From the NCBI GenBank assembly GCA_002245135.1, contig NGBS01000888.1:62001-126000 (forward strand): a DNA stretch of 64,000 bases. Direction: 5' to 3'. How positions within the stretch are numbered: the stretch's first letter is position 1; every line of letters starts with the position of its first letter. The notes below the pieces were generated by a model. That model had not been told where the DNA came from. It saw only the letters and a list, made by a program, of their open reading frames with translations, and did no database searches. The position numbers were made by a program, and so were the translations under genes. This document shows, in pieces, positions 36,238 to 46,888 of the stretch. This DNA comes from Proteromonas lacertae (Eukaryota > Sar > Bigyra > Opalinata > Proteromonadidae).

Positions 36238-37398
36238 ATGAACTTTGATTTCGGAGTTTCAAGTCATAAAAACTTAATAAGTATAGATGTTTTACCCAAA
36301 TATATTACACCTGAAGAATTGTACGTCTTTTTTGTGTTGTTTATATTGTCTTTCTTATACTGTATAATGAATATTATGATTTAATAGTGTTATTTAAAAT
36401 CTTATTCAAAATCAGATATACATATTATTTAAGTCGATCACTTCGAAATCCAATCGTATAATAAAATATATAACATTTGAATAGATTCTAGATAGTAGTG
36501 ATTTGTATTGTGATAGATCTACTCTGGAGTCAATAGCAGAAACTCATTTAATGGATTTGATAAGTTGTAAATCTCGTTCAATAGTAGTGATACCTTCAAT
36601 ATCTATTCCTTTTACGTATATATCCGAAATCAAAACCGAAAATGATATGCATAGAATGGAAATGTATGTAAATAAAGAAATATCAATACAATTCTTTTAT
36701 GGAGTTGAATTTAAGAATGTTACTCATTATATTGATAGAAATGAAAGAGTAAATGTAATAAAATCAGTATTGAAACCATTGAATGGATATACTGATGAAG
36801 AAATATTATTACCATTAATATGAAGAAGATAATTATAAAGACAATCCGAATATCTCAAAGAGAAATAGGTGGAATGGAAGTAATACCATTGGGTGTAGTA
36901 AATGAAGAAAATTCTCAATCTAATAATAATAATAATAATCATAGTAATAGTAGGATGTTGATTAATACAAGAGATGTATTTAATATAAATGTAACTGATC
37001 CATTGTGTAATAGTCATTCTACTTCTCCATTATTGACTAATTCACTGAGTGTAATTGATAGTAATAATGATAAAGTCCAATCATCTGAAAATAATAATGT
37101 TACATCAAGAACAACAGTAGGAAATATAAATACAACTGAAATAACACCTCCAATAATAATGACAACTACTGAAAGTAAAACTGAAACTAGAACAATAGTT
37201 GAACCAATAGTAACAAAGAGTGAAGAAAAGAGAAGTAGTAAAACAGAGAAAGATGATGATTGTATAATTTGTTTGACAAATAAAGTAAATACAATATTTG
37301 TAGGTTGTAGACATAAAATCATCTGTGATGAATGTATAAAAGAAGTAGATAAATGTCCAGTTTGTCGAAGTATGAATGAAGCATATTTAGTTATATGA
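36238..37398 (+). CDS. Membrane-associated RING E3 ligase (left-arm copy)
   Basis: Starts MNFDFGVSSHKN at 36238. A hydrophobic segment (VFFVLFILSFLYC) is followed by introns of 26 and 29 nt, then ILDSSDLYCDRSTLES. After a Ser/Thr/Asn-rich linker the C-terminal RING is CIICLTNKVNTIFVGC-RHKIICDEC-CPVCR, a C3HC4 RING of the IAP/MUL1/MGRN type placed at the very end. At 36820-36823 the frame ending LLPLI ends in TGA overlapping an ATG, ATGA, that opens the RING-bearing frame. Both arms show this, so it is either two overlapping genes or a shared frameshift. Confidence 0.68.
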
Positions 37399-37777
37399 TT
37401 ATTTATTAATATTTTTGTAATGAAACAATATTCAAACAATTACAAATGTGTAATTTATGTAATTCTATATATAATCATGTTCTTTTGAAAAGTCAAAAAT
37501 GAAACGACTAAATATTTTGAAACAAAATTGTTTTTCTTGATTTCTAAGCAAATAAAATGATATAATTAATCTTACCATGATTACTCAAAGATATGAAATA
37601 ATTTATTGGAATAGACGAAATAAACAGAAGAAATGAGTAGAAATGAAGTAGGTTTATAATTGCATCAACAATATGCGGAAGTATATCATGGATGTTGGAA
37701 AAATTTAAAATATGGGTAATTAAACAAGAAAAGAAGAAAAAGAATATTCAATAACTGAAACGACTCAATTTTCAAAA
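37399..37777 (+). promoter_or_regulatory. Upstream region of the pseudokinase-LRR paralogue
   Basis: Contains GAAACGACTAAAT (37501-37512) and GAAACGACTCAATTTTCAA (from 37757), both mirrored upstream of the gene at 1-1743. Also AAACAAAATTGTTTTTC just after the first element. Nothing else recognised. Confidence 0.45.
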
Positions 37778-39597
37778 ATGTTAATTTCACCCAAATTTCA
37801 TTGTATGGAAGAGTTATTGAAATATCACATACTGAAATTGGAAGTATTATTATTTAATATATCGGATAGATAAAAGAGCGGGTAGTAAAGAGTGATACTG
37901 AAGTAGATTTTGAAGCAAAATATATAAAAGATATGAAGAAGATGAAACTACTTACTATTAATGAGATACTAGAGAAGAAGATGTTAAAATACTGTGAAAA
38001 CAACAATAATATGATGGATTATTGTTCATCTTCTATTTATCCGTTTCAAACACAAATTATAGCAAATATCATAATATTAAGTGAATATGGCTCATCAAAT
38101 AGTAATTTGAAGCTTTATAATATAATGCGTGAAAGAGATGACAACATCTATAATAAATCGAAAATATATAGTTTCTACTTAAATGTATTGAAGAAAAAAA
38201 TGATAAAAATGAGTAAAATAGCAAAAGGTTCAGATCATAATCTAATGAAATATAATGAAAGAAAAGAAACATTGCATAATATTGATTATAGTATTGTTAG
38301 ATTTCCAATAGTTTATCCATCCCAATATTATCTCCAAAGTTATAAATATGATGAAAATCGAGATGCTTTAGTTGAATCATACAACAATGAACCAAACGAA
38401 AGAATATTATCAATATTATTGATGATGAAATTGTATAAAGAAGATGAATCTATAAAAGACAAACTAAAGTTTCAAAAATATCATAAATGCAGATATGGAG
38501 AATGTTATTTGGATGAAATGATATTCAATGTTAATGTATATAGAAGAGATAAGGAAAGAGTAAAAATAGATTCAAAATGTGTATGTTTATGCGAAGAAGG
38601 AATTAATTTCTGTTTAAGAATGCTAAAACTAATAAATCCAACAAAACTCAAATTTGGTATAAATATTCCACTCAAGTATGAAAAATTATTTTTCTCATAT
38701 TTTACTCAATTATTAAATCTTCGAGAATTAGATTTATCGCATTGTAATCTTACTTATCGTTTTGTTGAATCCTTTACAAAATCAATTCCATTAATGAAAT
38801 TGGAATATATTAACCTTGAAAGTATATATTGCTTATGCTATTATGAAATAGATAATCCAATTAGTTCAAAAGGGTTTAAATTAATATTACCATATCTACA
38901 TTTATTGATCAACAAAGAAAATAAACTAAACCTTTGTCAAATGAATTTAAATGATGAATCGATGATATTATTATCACAAGAATTATTAAAATATCCAAAA
39001 CTTAGAAGAATAGATATTAGATATAACCATAGTATTCATTCCAATGGATTAAAAACCTTATTTTCCAAATTTCCTATATCTAAAATAGTATTTGAATTAA
39101 ATGGAAATAATAAAGAATTACTGATTGATAAAGAAATTCCAGAATTACTCAAATATATCAATTATGGTCAATTGAATCTGAATAGTTTAGAAATGGATGA
39201 TGATTTTTTTAAATCCTTCATTTCTATTAGGTTTAATGAATTTAGAGAAATATGGAAGATTGATTTGAGCAGTATAACATAATATGTTATATATTGTTAG
39301 ATAATAAACTTACATATGAAAGTATAGAAATATTGATTAATAATTTATTATCATTAACATATCTTGAAGAGGTTCTTTTAAGTGGAAATGAGATAGGAGA
39401 TGATGGAATGAAAATATTATCTCCATATTTGTATTTATTAAAAGATGATAAAAATAGAATAGATTGTTCTAGTATATTAATTATATTTAATTATAATAGA
39501 AATGGGGTTATCTATAATTGGATTAAAATGTTTTGTGGATGGTTTAAAAAATATTAAGGAAAAGGTAAAACTCAATTTAAGTGATAATCATATATGA
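37778..39597 (+). CDS. Degenerate pseudokinase-LRR protein (left-arm copy)
   Basis: First exon MLISPKFHCMEELLKY at 37778, then a 26-nt intron. It aligns with the gene at 1-1743, but the kinase C-lobe (SPEEL...WSVGCILYE) is deleted: SNLKLYNIMRERDDN passes almost directly into the segment before the LRRs. LRRs follow (LLNLRELDLSHCNLTY; LRRIDIRYNHSIHSNGLKTL). A 29-nt intron at 39272-39300 joins IDLS to NNKLTYESIEI, and a second 28-nt intron near 39477 leads to KVKLNLSDNHI and the TGA at 39597. The kinase fold can no longer form; the LRR part may still be a ligand-binding module. Confidence 0.72.
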
Positions 39598-39727
39598 GGT
39601 AGAGAAGGGGATAGGACAAAAGGAGGATATAGTTCCAGAAGGAGTCTTTTCTGTAACCAGGAATATAATAATCTAAATTTATTGATATTGTTTTTTGAAA
39701 AAAATAATAAAAACATCAAAGCTGTAC

Positions 39728-39778
39728 TCTGAAGTTTTTATTAGAGTTAATTATTTGCTGTCAATAATAAGAACATAG
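39728..39778 (+). pseudogene. Relic last exon of the 46-kb small helical gene
   Basis: Encodes SEVFIRVNYLLSIIRT followed by TAG, nearly the same as the C-terminus of the gene at 46094-46450 (SEVLISVNFISYLLSIIRT). Sequence downstream of the stop is also alike. No other part of that gene is found here, so this is a leftover of an older copy. Confidence 0.6.
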
Positions 39779-39855
39779 TATGAATAGATGCATTATGTAA
39801 TTATGTAATGTATAGTGAAAATAATAGACTAATGGAAGATATTAACATACATACA

Positions 39856-41028
39856 TTAATAATTAAAATAATTAAAATGTTCACATGAATATAAATACGA
39901 ATAGAATAGGGACTTATTATTGCTATTATCTGGAATTGGTAATAAATCTGAAAAAATTTCATCTTCTTCATCGGATAATAAAGTAACTTGTCTTGCGAAT
40001 GAATCATTATCATCAATTATGAATTCAAAATAAGGAAAATCATCTTCTGTTTTTGAACTAAGCTTTATTGTGTTTTCCTCTGCTATTGATTTTACACAAT
40101 TGTAACATATATATTCAGATTTTACTTTAAATTCTTTTGATATTACATTACTTGAAGATAATTCTGTTATTTCTGTTTGTGATTTAAACTCATTTACTTT
40201 CGCTTTCTTTGCTGGATTGTTTTGACAAATGTCATTATCTATTTTTCTTTTATTACTATTTCTATTTTCATTTAAACTTTCATTGTTTTTCTTTTTTAAA
40301 AATTCTTTATATCCGAGTGGAAGTTGCATTTCACTTAAATCTGGATATTCATCTATGTATAACTGATTCTCAAAGTAATATCTAATCTTATCTAAGTAGG
40401 AAAATTCTTCATATCTATAAAGAAGAATGAATAATGTTATTATATACTTTTGTTTCTTACAAGCTGACATATTATTCCATAATTTACCAATAGTCTTATT
40501 TATACTACTCTTATCTTTTAAATCGCCTGTATAATACTTTTTTATTATTTCTTCTCTTGAGTATTTTGCATATACATTAAATGCACATATTGGTGGAGAT
40601 ACTAATCCCTTAGTCATTGGCTTTGATTTATTCATTAAATAATTAGAATATTCTCGAATCACATTTGTTATGATAAATTCTTTTATAATTTTTTTTTCCA
40701 TTTTATATAAGGAATAAAAACAGCTTTCTATATTGTTTGAATTATTCTTGACAATCACATTATAACTGTTATTTTTCTCATCAAATATCTTATTGTTTAT
40801 TATTTCTATTATCTTTTTCGATTTGTTACTACTTCCTTCAATCTTGTTTATCATTGCTGACCATACTTTCCTTAATGACCATATATTACTTTTACTCTTA
40901 TTAATCTTTTTGTATGAAAAGTAATATAAATTTGATGATAAATCTTTAATCTTATATCCTTTTGATGAATCATATTTAACCTTATAAACATTGTATCCAT
41001 TAGATATTATTATTGTAAAACTAAACAT
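39856..41028 (-). CDS. HMG-box-like protein (left-arm copy)
   Basis: Single exon of 390 residues. Residues about 140-200 read SPPICAFNVYAKYSREEI, with TIGKLWNNMSACKKQKY, which fits the HMG-box pattern (Pro-rich start, aromatic, then IGxxWxxxSxxxKxxY). Basic stretches (NSNKRKIDND, NPAKKAKVNE) look like nuclear signals; the C-terminus is acidic (LLSDEEDEIFSDLLP). A DNA-binding or chromatin role is inferred. It is distant from canonical HMGB boxes, with an extra ~10 residues before the tryptophan helix. Identical to 48464-49636. Confidence 0.65.
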   Translation of the reverse strand: MFSFTIIISNGYNVYKVKYDSSKGYKIKDLSSNLYYFSYKKINKSKSNIWSLRKVWSAMINKIEGSSNKSKKIIEIINNKIFDEKNNSYNVIVKNNSNNIESCFYSLYKMEKKIIKEFIITNVIREYSNYLMNKSKPMTKGLVSPPICAFNVYAKYSREEIIKKYYTGDLKDKSSINKTIGKLWNNMSACKKQKYIITLFILLYRYEEFSYLDKIRYYFENQLYIDEYPDLSEMQLPLGYKEFLKKKNNESLNENRNSNKRKIDNDICQNNPAKKAKVNEFKSQTEITELSSSNVISKEFKVKSEYICYNCVKSIAEENTIKLSSKTEDDFPYFEFIIDDNDSFARQVTLLSDEEDEIFSDLLPIPDNSNNKSLFYSYLYSCEHFNYFNY

Positions 41029-41062
41029 ATAATGTAGAGATTTTACTGAGTCAATGTAGAAA

Positions 41063-41389
41063 TTAAGTTATACATTTCTGAACATAGCTTTCATAATTGA
41101 TATTCTTGCTAAGATACTCGAAATGAATAGATTCATTTGATATTAACAACGTATTCTCATTAGAATCTTTAACAATTGCAATAAACATCCCATTTTCACC
41201 TATTCCTATCGTTTTAAATTCATTTACAATAACCTAAACAATAATGCAATAATAATGTCTTCTATATACTCGTTCTTTAGGATCAATGTAAAAATCATTG
41301 TCAATAGTATGATTTCTATTTGAATCTGAGTACATAATTTGATAATCTACTGTTTGACCAATATTTACATTCAACAAAATTGAGCTCAT
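41063..41389 (-). CDS. Small unknown protein (left-arm copy)
   Basis: Two exons joined over a 36-nt intron (about 41236-41271). Starts MSSILLNVNIGQTVDYQIM and reads on as VIVNEFKTIGIGENGMFIAI to the stop at 41063, about 96 residues. Predicted mostly beta. No family recognised. It is 34 bp from the HMG-box start on the same strand, so the two may be co-expressed. Identical to 48103-48429. Confidence 0.6.
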
Positions 41390-41640
41390 GATGAAATCGA
41401 AAATTTAGCAAAAATTTAGCTGAGGCTAATTTTTTATGAAATTTTTATATAACGAATGAAAATTAATTTAGACCTTTCATATATTAAGAAGCTCGAGCCA
41501 AGTTTTACAATTGTTTTATCTAGACTGCTATTTTTGTTATTTGATAGTTCTATAGTATTAAAAGGCATACATCTTCTTAAGTATATCTCATTATGGTAAT
41601 TTGGATAGAAACTAACATCTTATTTTAACATTTTTACAGA

Positions 41641-42603
41641 ATGATGATACATAAAGGAGGTGGTCGTTCAATAATAGGCGAGGGTAATATATCAAACATA
41701 AATGTATCAATGAAAAGGCCAAGTAATAAGATTCTTCAGCCGCTCTACCCACCAATTGAAGTAATTGTACATCCAATTACTTCAATTATTGTATATTTAT
41801 ATAGTAATGGTATAAAATATTTATAGGAAGAAATAGAAGAATCCGCCAAGTATGATAAATTACCTGAAAGCGATTATATTTATGGTGAAAGTCTGTTCCA
41901 CAAATCTACTGCTAAAATAAATCACACAAAGATAGAATATAATAATGAAACAAATGTGAAAGAATCGGAAAGAAATTTTAATAATGATAATATTATTACA
42001 ATAGAATTAAGTGATATACAGGAATATCCTGATGAAAATTATTTCATAGAAGATTATATTGTATTTTTTATAACTTATTTCATATGTTTTTAGAATAGAT
42101 TAAAATGGGATGAAGAAATCTATGGAGCTGAATCATATTCAAGATTTTGCCCAATAAAGATGAATTCAGAAGTTGTTAATTTAAATAACACTGGTAATTA
42201 CACATTACAATCCAATAAAACAACAATCATAGATTCAAGGTGTTATAAAAAAAGAAAGACTGAAACAGATAGAATTATAGAAATAGTGCAAAATTATCAA
42301 GATTGGCATTATGAATTTAGAGATAATGAATTAATATTAGAACTAGAAAACTTATTAAATGGTCCAAAATCTAAAATATTAATCAGAATAAAAGAAAAAA
42401 ATATTACAATAATTAACTCAATATTTCCAAAGCATGGATATTTCTATGATTTAGTAAATGCACAAATGATTTCACATGGACTTAAACAAAATACTCAACC
42501 AATATCAAATTTTGAAAATGTATTCATTCAACTAAATGTATTAGTTAAAGAAGCAAGTGACTATATAATATTAAAATCCAACCAAATTTTTGATGTCATA
42601 TAA
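41641..42603 (+). CDS. Unknown protein, three exons (left-arm copy)
   Basis: MMIHKGGGRSIIGEGN, then LQPLYPPIE, a 66-nt intron (41761-41826), an acidic exon, a 33-nt intron (42061-42093) and a last exon from NRLKWDEEIYG through KKRKTETDRIIEIVQNYQDW to TAA at 42603. About 285 residues. The Gly-Arg start and LYPPIE faintly recall the N-terminus of RNA polymerase III subunit RPC7, but the rest does not, so I leave it unnamed. It starts about 250 bp from the divergent gene at 41389. Identical to 46889-47851. Confidence 0.62.
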
Positions 42604-42734
42604 ACTTAATTTATATAATTTAATTTTCACTTTATTATTTTGAACATAAATTATATAAAAATTCACAATTTTTTAGATTATATAGATTTACATAGTAATA
42701 TTATAAATAATTAATCTTTTATTGTATTAATAGA

Positions 42735-43431
42735 TAATGAAATAACTGAATATGGATGGTATAATTTTATTCCCAAACATGGTTGTTTTGAGAATCTTGC
42801 TTATCTAAACATCTCCTGTATTTCTTAATTTTATTTAATATATATTTATATTAGCAACTAATTTAAAAGATAGATGGATGCGAATGTATATTGCATTTAT
42901 TAGAAGAAAATGAACTACCAAACTTAGAAGAATTGTATGTTGATTGTATGTATTTGAGAATAATCGTATAAAATAATAGATAATAATATAACTGATATTG
43001 GAGTAGAAATACTCTGTGATGGTTTTTCATTGGGAAATAGTTATTCAATCTGTGTATTATCATTAGTTGGAAATAGAATCTGTGATCCAGGTGTTTCAAT
43101 ATTAAGTGATATTTGTATAGAAGGATTATTACCAAATCTGAGAAAATTGAATTTAGGTGAGAATAAGATTTCCAATGAAGGAGCAATAAAATTATGTGAA
43201 TATTTAGAAAGTAATAATAGTAATACATTAGAAGAATTGTATTTAAACGATAATTCAATTGGTTATGCTGGAGGTAAAATAATAAAAGATTGTTTAATGA
43301 AAGGTGGAGGATATTATTTAAATAATATTGTTTTACATCGAAATTTATTAACACCAACAATGTTAAATCGATTAAAAGAAGCAATAATGATGAGAAGAAG
43401 AGGTTTCTCAGTAGAAGAAACAGAATTATAA
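42735..43431 (+). pseudogene. LRR (RNI-type) gene, 5' end lost at the spacer boundary
   Basis: Exons read IPKHGCFENLAYLNIS, CILHLLEENELPNLEELY, NNITDIGVEILCDGF, then NLRKLNLGENKISNEGAIKL and TLEELYLNDNSIGYAGGKII. These are ribonuclease-inhibitor-type leucine-rich repeats with 28-29-residue spacing, ending in TAA at 43431. Introns of about 57 and 33 nt. The coding sequence begins immediately after the arm/spacer junction at 42725 with no start codon, so the 5' part has been cut off. The intact source gene is not in the window. Confidence 0.7.
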
Positions 43432-43489
43432 AATTTAAAACAATTACCGAAAATATATTCGTTTCATTTATTTATTTTTGTTTGATAAA

Positions 43490-43752
43490 ATGCCAACAAC
43501 TCATATTTGTCTTGATAATATCAGATCATTTGAATTAATTCACTTTGATATATCTCCTGATGGTGTTCATTGTTTAGTTGGAGGAAAGAATGGTATTGTT
43601 TCTTACTTAATGACTTGATCTAGTGTTAAATTACATTGAATTTGAAAGTAACAGTAACTGGAAAATAAAAGATAGAAAATCTCTGCGAGCCTCCAAAAGA
43701 CAAACAATAACAAGTATTTGTGATATAAAATGGAATCCAAATGATAGTATGA

Positions 43753-43789
<37 letters not shown>

Positions 43790-45415
43790 TATGGATGTAT
43801 AGATTCTGTAGTAGCAACTGCTAGTCACTCAGGACAAATAATATTTTGGAATGTTCATTTATCTGGTTCAAACTATGGTTCAAATATATGTAAAGATAAT
43901 TGTGATAATGTAGCCTGTATAAAATGGTGTAATAGTGATATAAATAGATTATATACAGGATGTAGAAATGGTCAAATCTACAGTTTTGATAAAAGAAATC
44001 TATCAAGTAATTTAATCTATTGTAATAAATATAACAATTGCATTAGAACCATTGAAACTGATCCATTTAATAGTAATAATATAATATATGGAACAGATGA
44101 TGGAATAGTGATGATATTTGATATTCGAATGAATAAAGATAGTGGTTTTGAGAATAAAAGTCATAATGGTCCAACATTATGTATAAAACACAGTAAAATA
44201 AATCCCAATATAATAGCAACTGGTGGAAGAGATAAAACTGTAAATGTATGAATAGTAATTTAATATTATTATTTAGATATGGGATGTGAGTGATTTTAGT
44301 AATTTTAAAAGAATAAATACATTATATGCTGAGAATAGTGTAATATCGATGGATTGGAGACCAAACTATGAAAGTATTAATATTTATAATATCAATAATA
44401 ATAATGAATAGATCAAATAGCGATAGGTTCAATGTTATCACCAGATACACATATTTGGGATACAAGACAAAAATATCGATTTGAATATATAATTGAAACA
44501 AATCGATTTAAATCAACTGAATTGAAATGGACTGGAATTCCAGGTGATTCAAATAATAAAAGTAAAGAAGATTATATAATAAATATTGGTGAAAGTGGAA
44601 ATTCATTAGAAGTTAGCAAGATAACTGAATCATTATCTGTGAAGATTATTCTACCAATGAATTGTTTGTATTATGATAAATCAAACAATCTCTATAATTA
44701 TAATGAAGAAAAAGATAGAGATAACACAATTAGAACAAGAAGTGCAGTATGTGAGAATATAAAGATATATGAATTGGATAGAGAATTGATAGGTTTACCT
44801 GAAATAGAAACAATAAAATATTTAGTGAATAATTATAAAATAGGAAATACAATAGAAATATTAAATCACAATAGTAAAATAGCTGAGAAAGTGAATCGAA
44901 ATGATATAAGTGAACGTTGGTCAATATTAATATCAATAATTCCATTAAAATGTGAGATATTCAATGAAAAAGAAAGATTAGATTTAATAAAAGAGTTGAT
45001 ATTGTATTATATAGAAGAAAGTGATATATTTCATTATATATTTATAGTGTTGTGTTTTCAAGATTATTGTCTTAAAATATTTAATAAAGAAATATTAGAG
45101 AATTGGTATAGTGAATTTATAGATTTGTTAAGATCATTAAATCTTCATACTGAAGCTACAAGAATGTGTTCTTTGGATGTACAACCAAATCTATTTGGAA
45201 GAAATCATGATCATGAACAATCCAGTAGAATTGATCAAGTAAAAGGGAAGACAATATGTATGTTTTGTCATTTACCAGTAATTGGTATTTATATTTGGTG
45301 TAGTGTATGTCATCATGGTGGTCATATGAAACATTTTACTAAATGGTTTGAAGATAATGATAAATGTCCTGAATGTGATCATGTATGTAGAAATATGATG
45401 AAAATAACATCTTAA
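43490..45415 (+). CDS. WDR24: WDR24-like subunit of the GATOR2/SEA complex
   Basis: N-terminal WD40 propeller (FDISPDGVHCLVGGKN, ATASHSGQIIFWNV, LYTGCRNGQIYSFDKR, IIYGTDDGIVMIFDIR, IATGGRDKTVN|IWDV). A helical middle and a C-terminal RING-like domain follow: CMFCHLPVIGIYIWCSVCHH, GGHMKHFTKWFEDNDKCPEC. This C-terminal ladder and the WD40-helical-RING order are typical of WDR24 (yeast Sea2), which supports TORC1 activation at the lysosome or vacuole. WDR59 has the same layout and is the alternative. Four or five introns; one near 43740-43800 holds a long (AAT)n run. This is the only apparently intact gene in the spacer between the arms apart from the small one at 46094. Confidence 0.85.
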
Positions 45416-45520
45416 TGTATTTATATGTTGTGTAATAATTGTGTTTTATGAATTGTAATAAATAAAGCCGTTTCTATTTTTCATTTTAGATTTTAAAATC
45501 TTTGATTTTCTTAATTACAG

Positions 45521-45801
45521 ATGTCTTCAGAAGCTTCACAAAATAGGTATTGAGTTATGTTATATTTACATATAGTTGGCCAGATTTAGTTGGTCATGAT
45601 GCTGATGAAGTAGTAAGACTAATCAAAGAACAAAACCCATCTTTGAATGTAGTGAAATTAGGTGAAGTATGTTATTAAAAGAATGATATTTAAATTAAAT
45701 AGAATCAACCAGCTACAATGGATTATCGTATGGATAGAGTTCGAGTAGTATTTGATAGTGCCAATAATGTAGCTAATTCCACCAACAGTTGGATAGATTG
45801 A
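45521..45801 (+). pseudogene. Potato inhibitor I-type serine protease inhibitor, frameshifted copy 1
   Basis: Three exons joined by GTAT...TAG introns give SWPDLVGHDADEVVRLIKE and PATMDYRMDRVRVVFD, a clear potato inhibitor I (CI-2/eglin) fold. The reactive loop TMDYRMDRVRV parallels TMEYRIDRVRL of CI-2, with Met at P1. One extra base after NNVA (near 45774) shifts the last nine residues, so the conserved Pro-x-Val-Gly end is lost and the frame ends at 45801. The other copy has the proper end but a different indel. No signal peptide is seen, so an intracellular role is more likely than secretion. Confidence 0.82.
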
Positions 45802-46056
45802 ATGAATAATTATGTTTTAGTGAAATAATAATAGTTATGAGAAATTCATAATTTTATTTCGTTATAGAAGAATTTCATCATCATAATATAAAATAAATAA
45901 TCATATATTCTATTAAAGAAATGATAACTAAAGTGTTAATTGTAGAAATAACACTTTAACTTACTATTCAAAATTCTCACTAGTTAAATAATATATAAAA
46001 AAATAATTCATTCTTCTTTATGTGCAAACTATGGTGAGTTATGTAAAATAAAAATT

Positions 46057-46070
46057 CAAGCTTAAGCTTG
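46057..46070. promoter_or_regulatory. 14-bp perfect palindrome upstream of the small helical gene
   Basis: CAAGCTTAAGCTTG lies 24 bp before the ATG at 46094 and is preserved in the inverted copy at 63418-63431. It may be a dimer-binding site. AAGCTT repeats are also found in the hairpin at 58357-58387. Confidence 0.4.
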
Positions 46071-46093
46071 CTCATTTTCTATTTTTTGTAAAT

Positions 46094-46450
46094 ATGGATA
46101 ATATAGAGACTTTAGTGATTTATTATATTGATGAATTAATTAAAATTAGTGAATGTAGCCCAAACCAAAATCAATTTACTAATATGCTTTGGTCTATGAG
46201 TAAAGATGACTTAAATAGAACATTTAGTGTATTAAACAGATATGGAATGTGGAGAAAATTCCAATATCTTGCGAGATGTTTAATTCCTATCCTATATGCA
46301 AAGATTGTCTTACTTCAACAATATAATACTGGTTTATGTAATGAATGTGCTGAAGCATTGATTATGTTGTTAAAATATCCAATAATAGACTCAGAAGTTT
46401 TGATTAGTGTTAATTTTATTAGTTATTTGTTGTCAATAATAAGAACATAG
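46094..46450 (+). CDS. Small helical protein, armadillo-like
   Basis: One exon of 118 residues, MDNIETLVIYYIDELIKISE to SYLLSIIRT. All-helical, with paired helices of ARM/HEAT type (ECAEALIMLLKYPIIDSEVL). It may be related to the larger gene at 56519-57258, which has a like segment (MIFQYPEVIQCDAINMLQRI). The inverted copy at 63036-63394 has an extra base near its start. Function unknown. Confidence 0.55.
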   Translation: MDNIETLVIYYIDELIKISECSPNQNQFTNMLWSMSKDDLNRTFSVLNRYGMWRKFQYLARCLIPILYAKIVLLQQYNTGLCNECAEALIMLLKYPIIDSEVLISVNFISYLLSIIRT

Positions 46451-46495
46451 TATAAATAATATATTATGTAATGTATAGTGTAAATAATAAACAAA

Positions 46496-46782
46496 TGGAT
46501 GAATATATAAAAAAGTTGATAATTTTGACAATGCAAAGATTACCTTTATACCAACAAAATAAATTATATTCAGCTATGTACATAGTATATTTTGATGTTA
46601 TATATATATGAAATAGAGATACTTTAATTCATCACCATTGGTGGATTTATTCTATTTACAACCTCAAAAATCACATTATCCAAATGGATTATATGGTTCT
46701 GCACTTGAAGATCGTATTTTCATACATACAATACCATGCGATGATGATAATATAGCTTATTTCAATGCAATAAAAGATTAAT
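46496..46782 (+). pseudogene. Truncated 5' fragment of the USP gene
   Basis: Reads MDEYIKKLIILTMQRLPLYQ, a ~32-nt intron, then FNSSPLVDLFYLQPQKSH to IPCDDDNIAYF, the same as the start of the USP gene (62991 downward). It is cut at about 46765 and falls into the arm sequence, which adds NAIKD and a stop. No catalytic residue is included. Confidence 0.75.
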
Positions 46783-46888
46783 TATTTATAATATTACTAT
46801 GTAAATCTATATAATCTAAAAAATTGTGAATTTTTATATAATTTATGTTCAAAATAATAAAGTGAAAATTAAATTATATAAATTAAGT

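Larger units (their letters stand above)
35888..42725. repeat. Large inverted repeat, left arm (~6.84 kb)
   Basis: Matches the reverse complement of about 46767-53604. Paired coordinates sum to 89492-89493 along the whole length, so there is almost no net indel. I found one substitution by eye: a Thr codon here is Ile at about 53548. Contents from the outside in: DPH1 3' fragment, RING E3, pseudokinase-LRR, relic exon, HMG-box gene, two unknown genes. The inner boundary is at CTTTTATTG (42725). Confidence 0.92.
45483..46765. repeat. Spacer segment repeated inverted at the right end of the window
   Basis: Matches the reverse complement of 62720-64000, with paired coordinates summing to 109483-109488 and a few single-base indels. 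It carries the protease-inhibitor gene, the small helical gene and the 5' part of the USP gene. The match reaches the window edge, so its full length is unknown. Confidence 0.9.

Noticed and set aside
37399-37932. Start of the pseudokinase-LRR gene at 37933
   Set aside because: An upstream exon with a 26-nt intron gives an in-frame start at 37778 that matches the exon layout of the paralogue at 1743.
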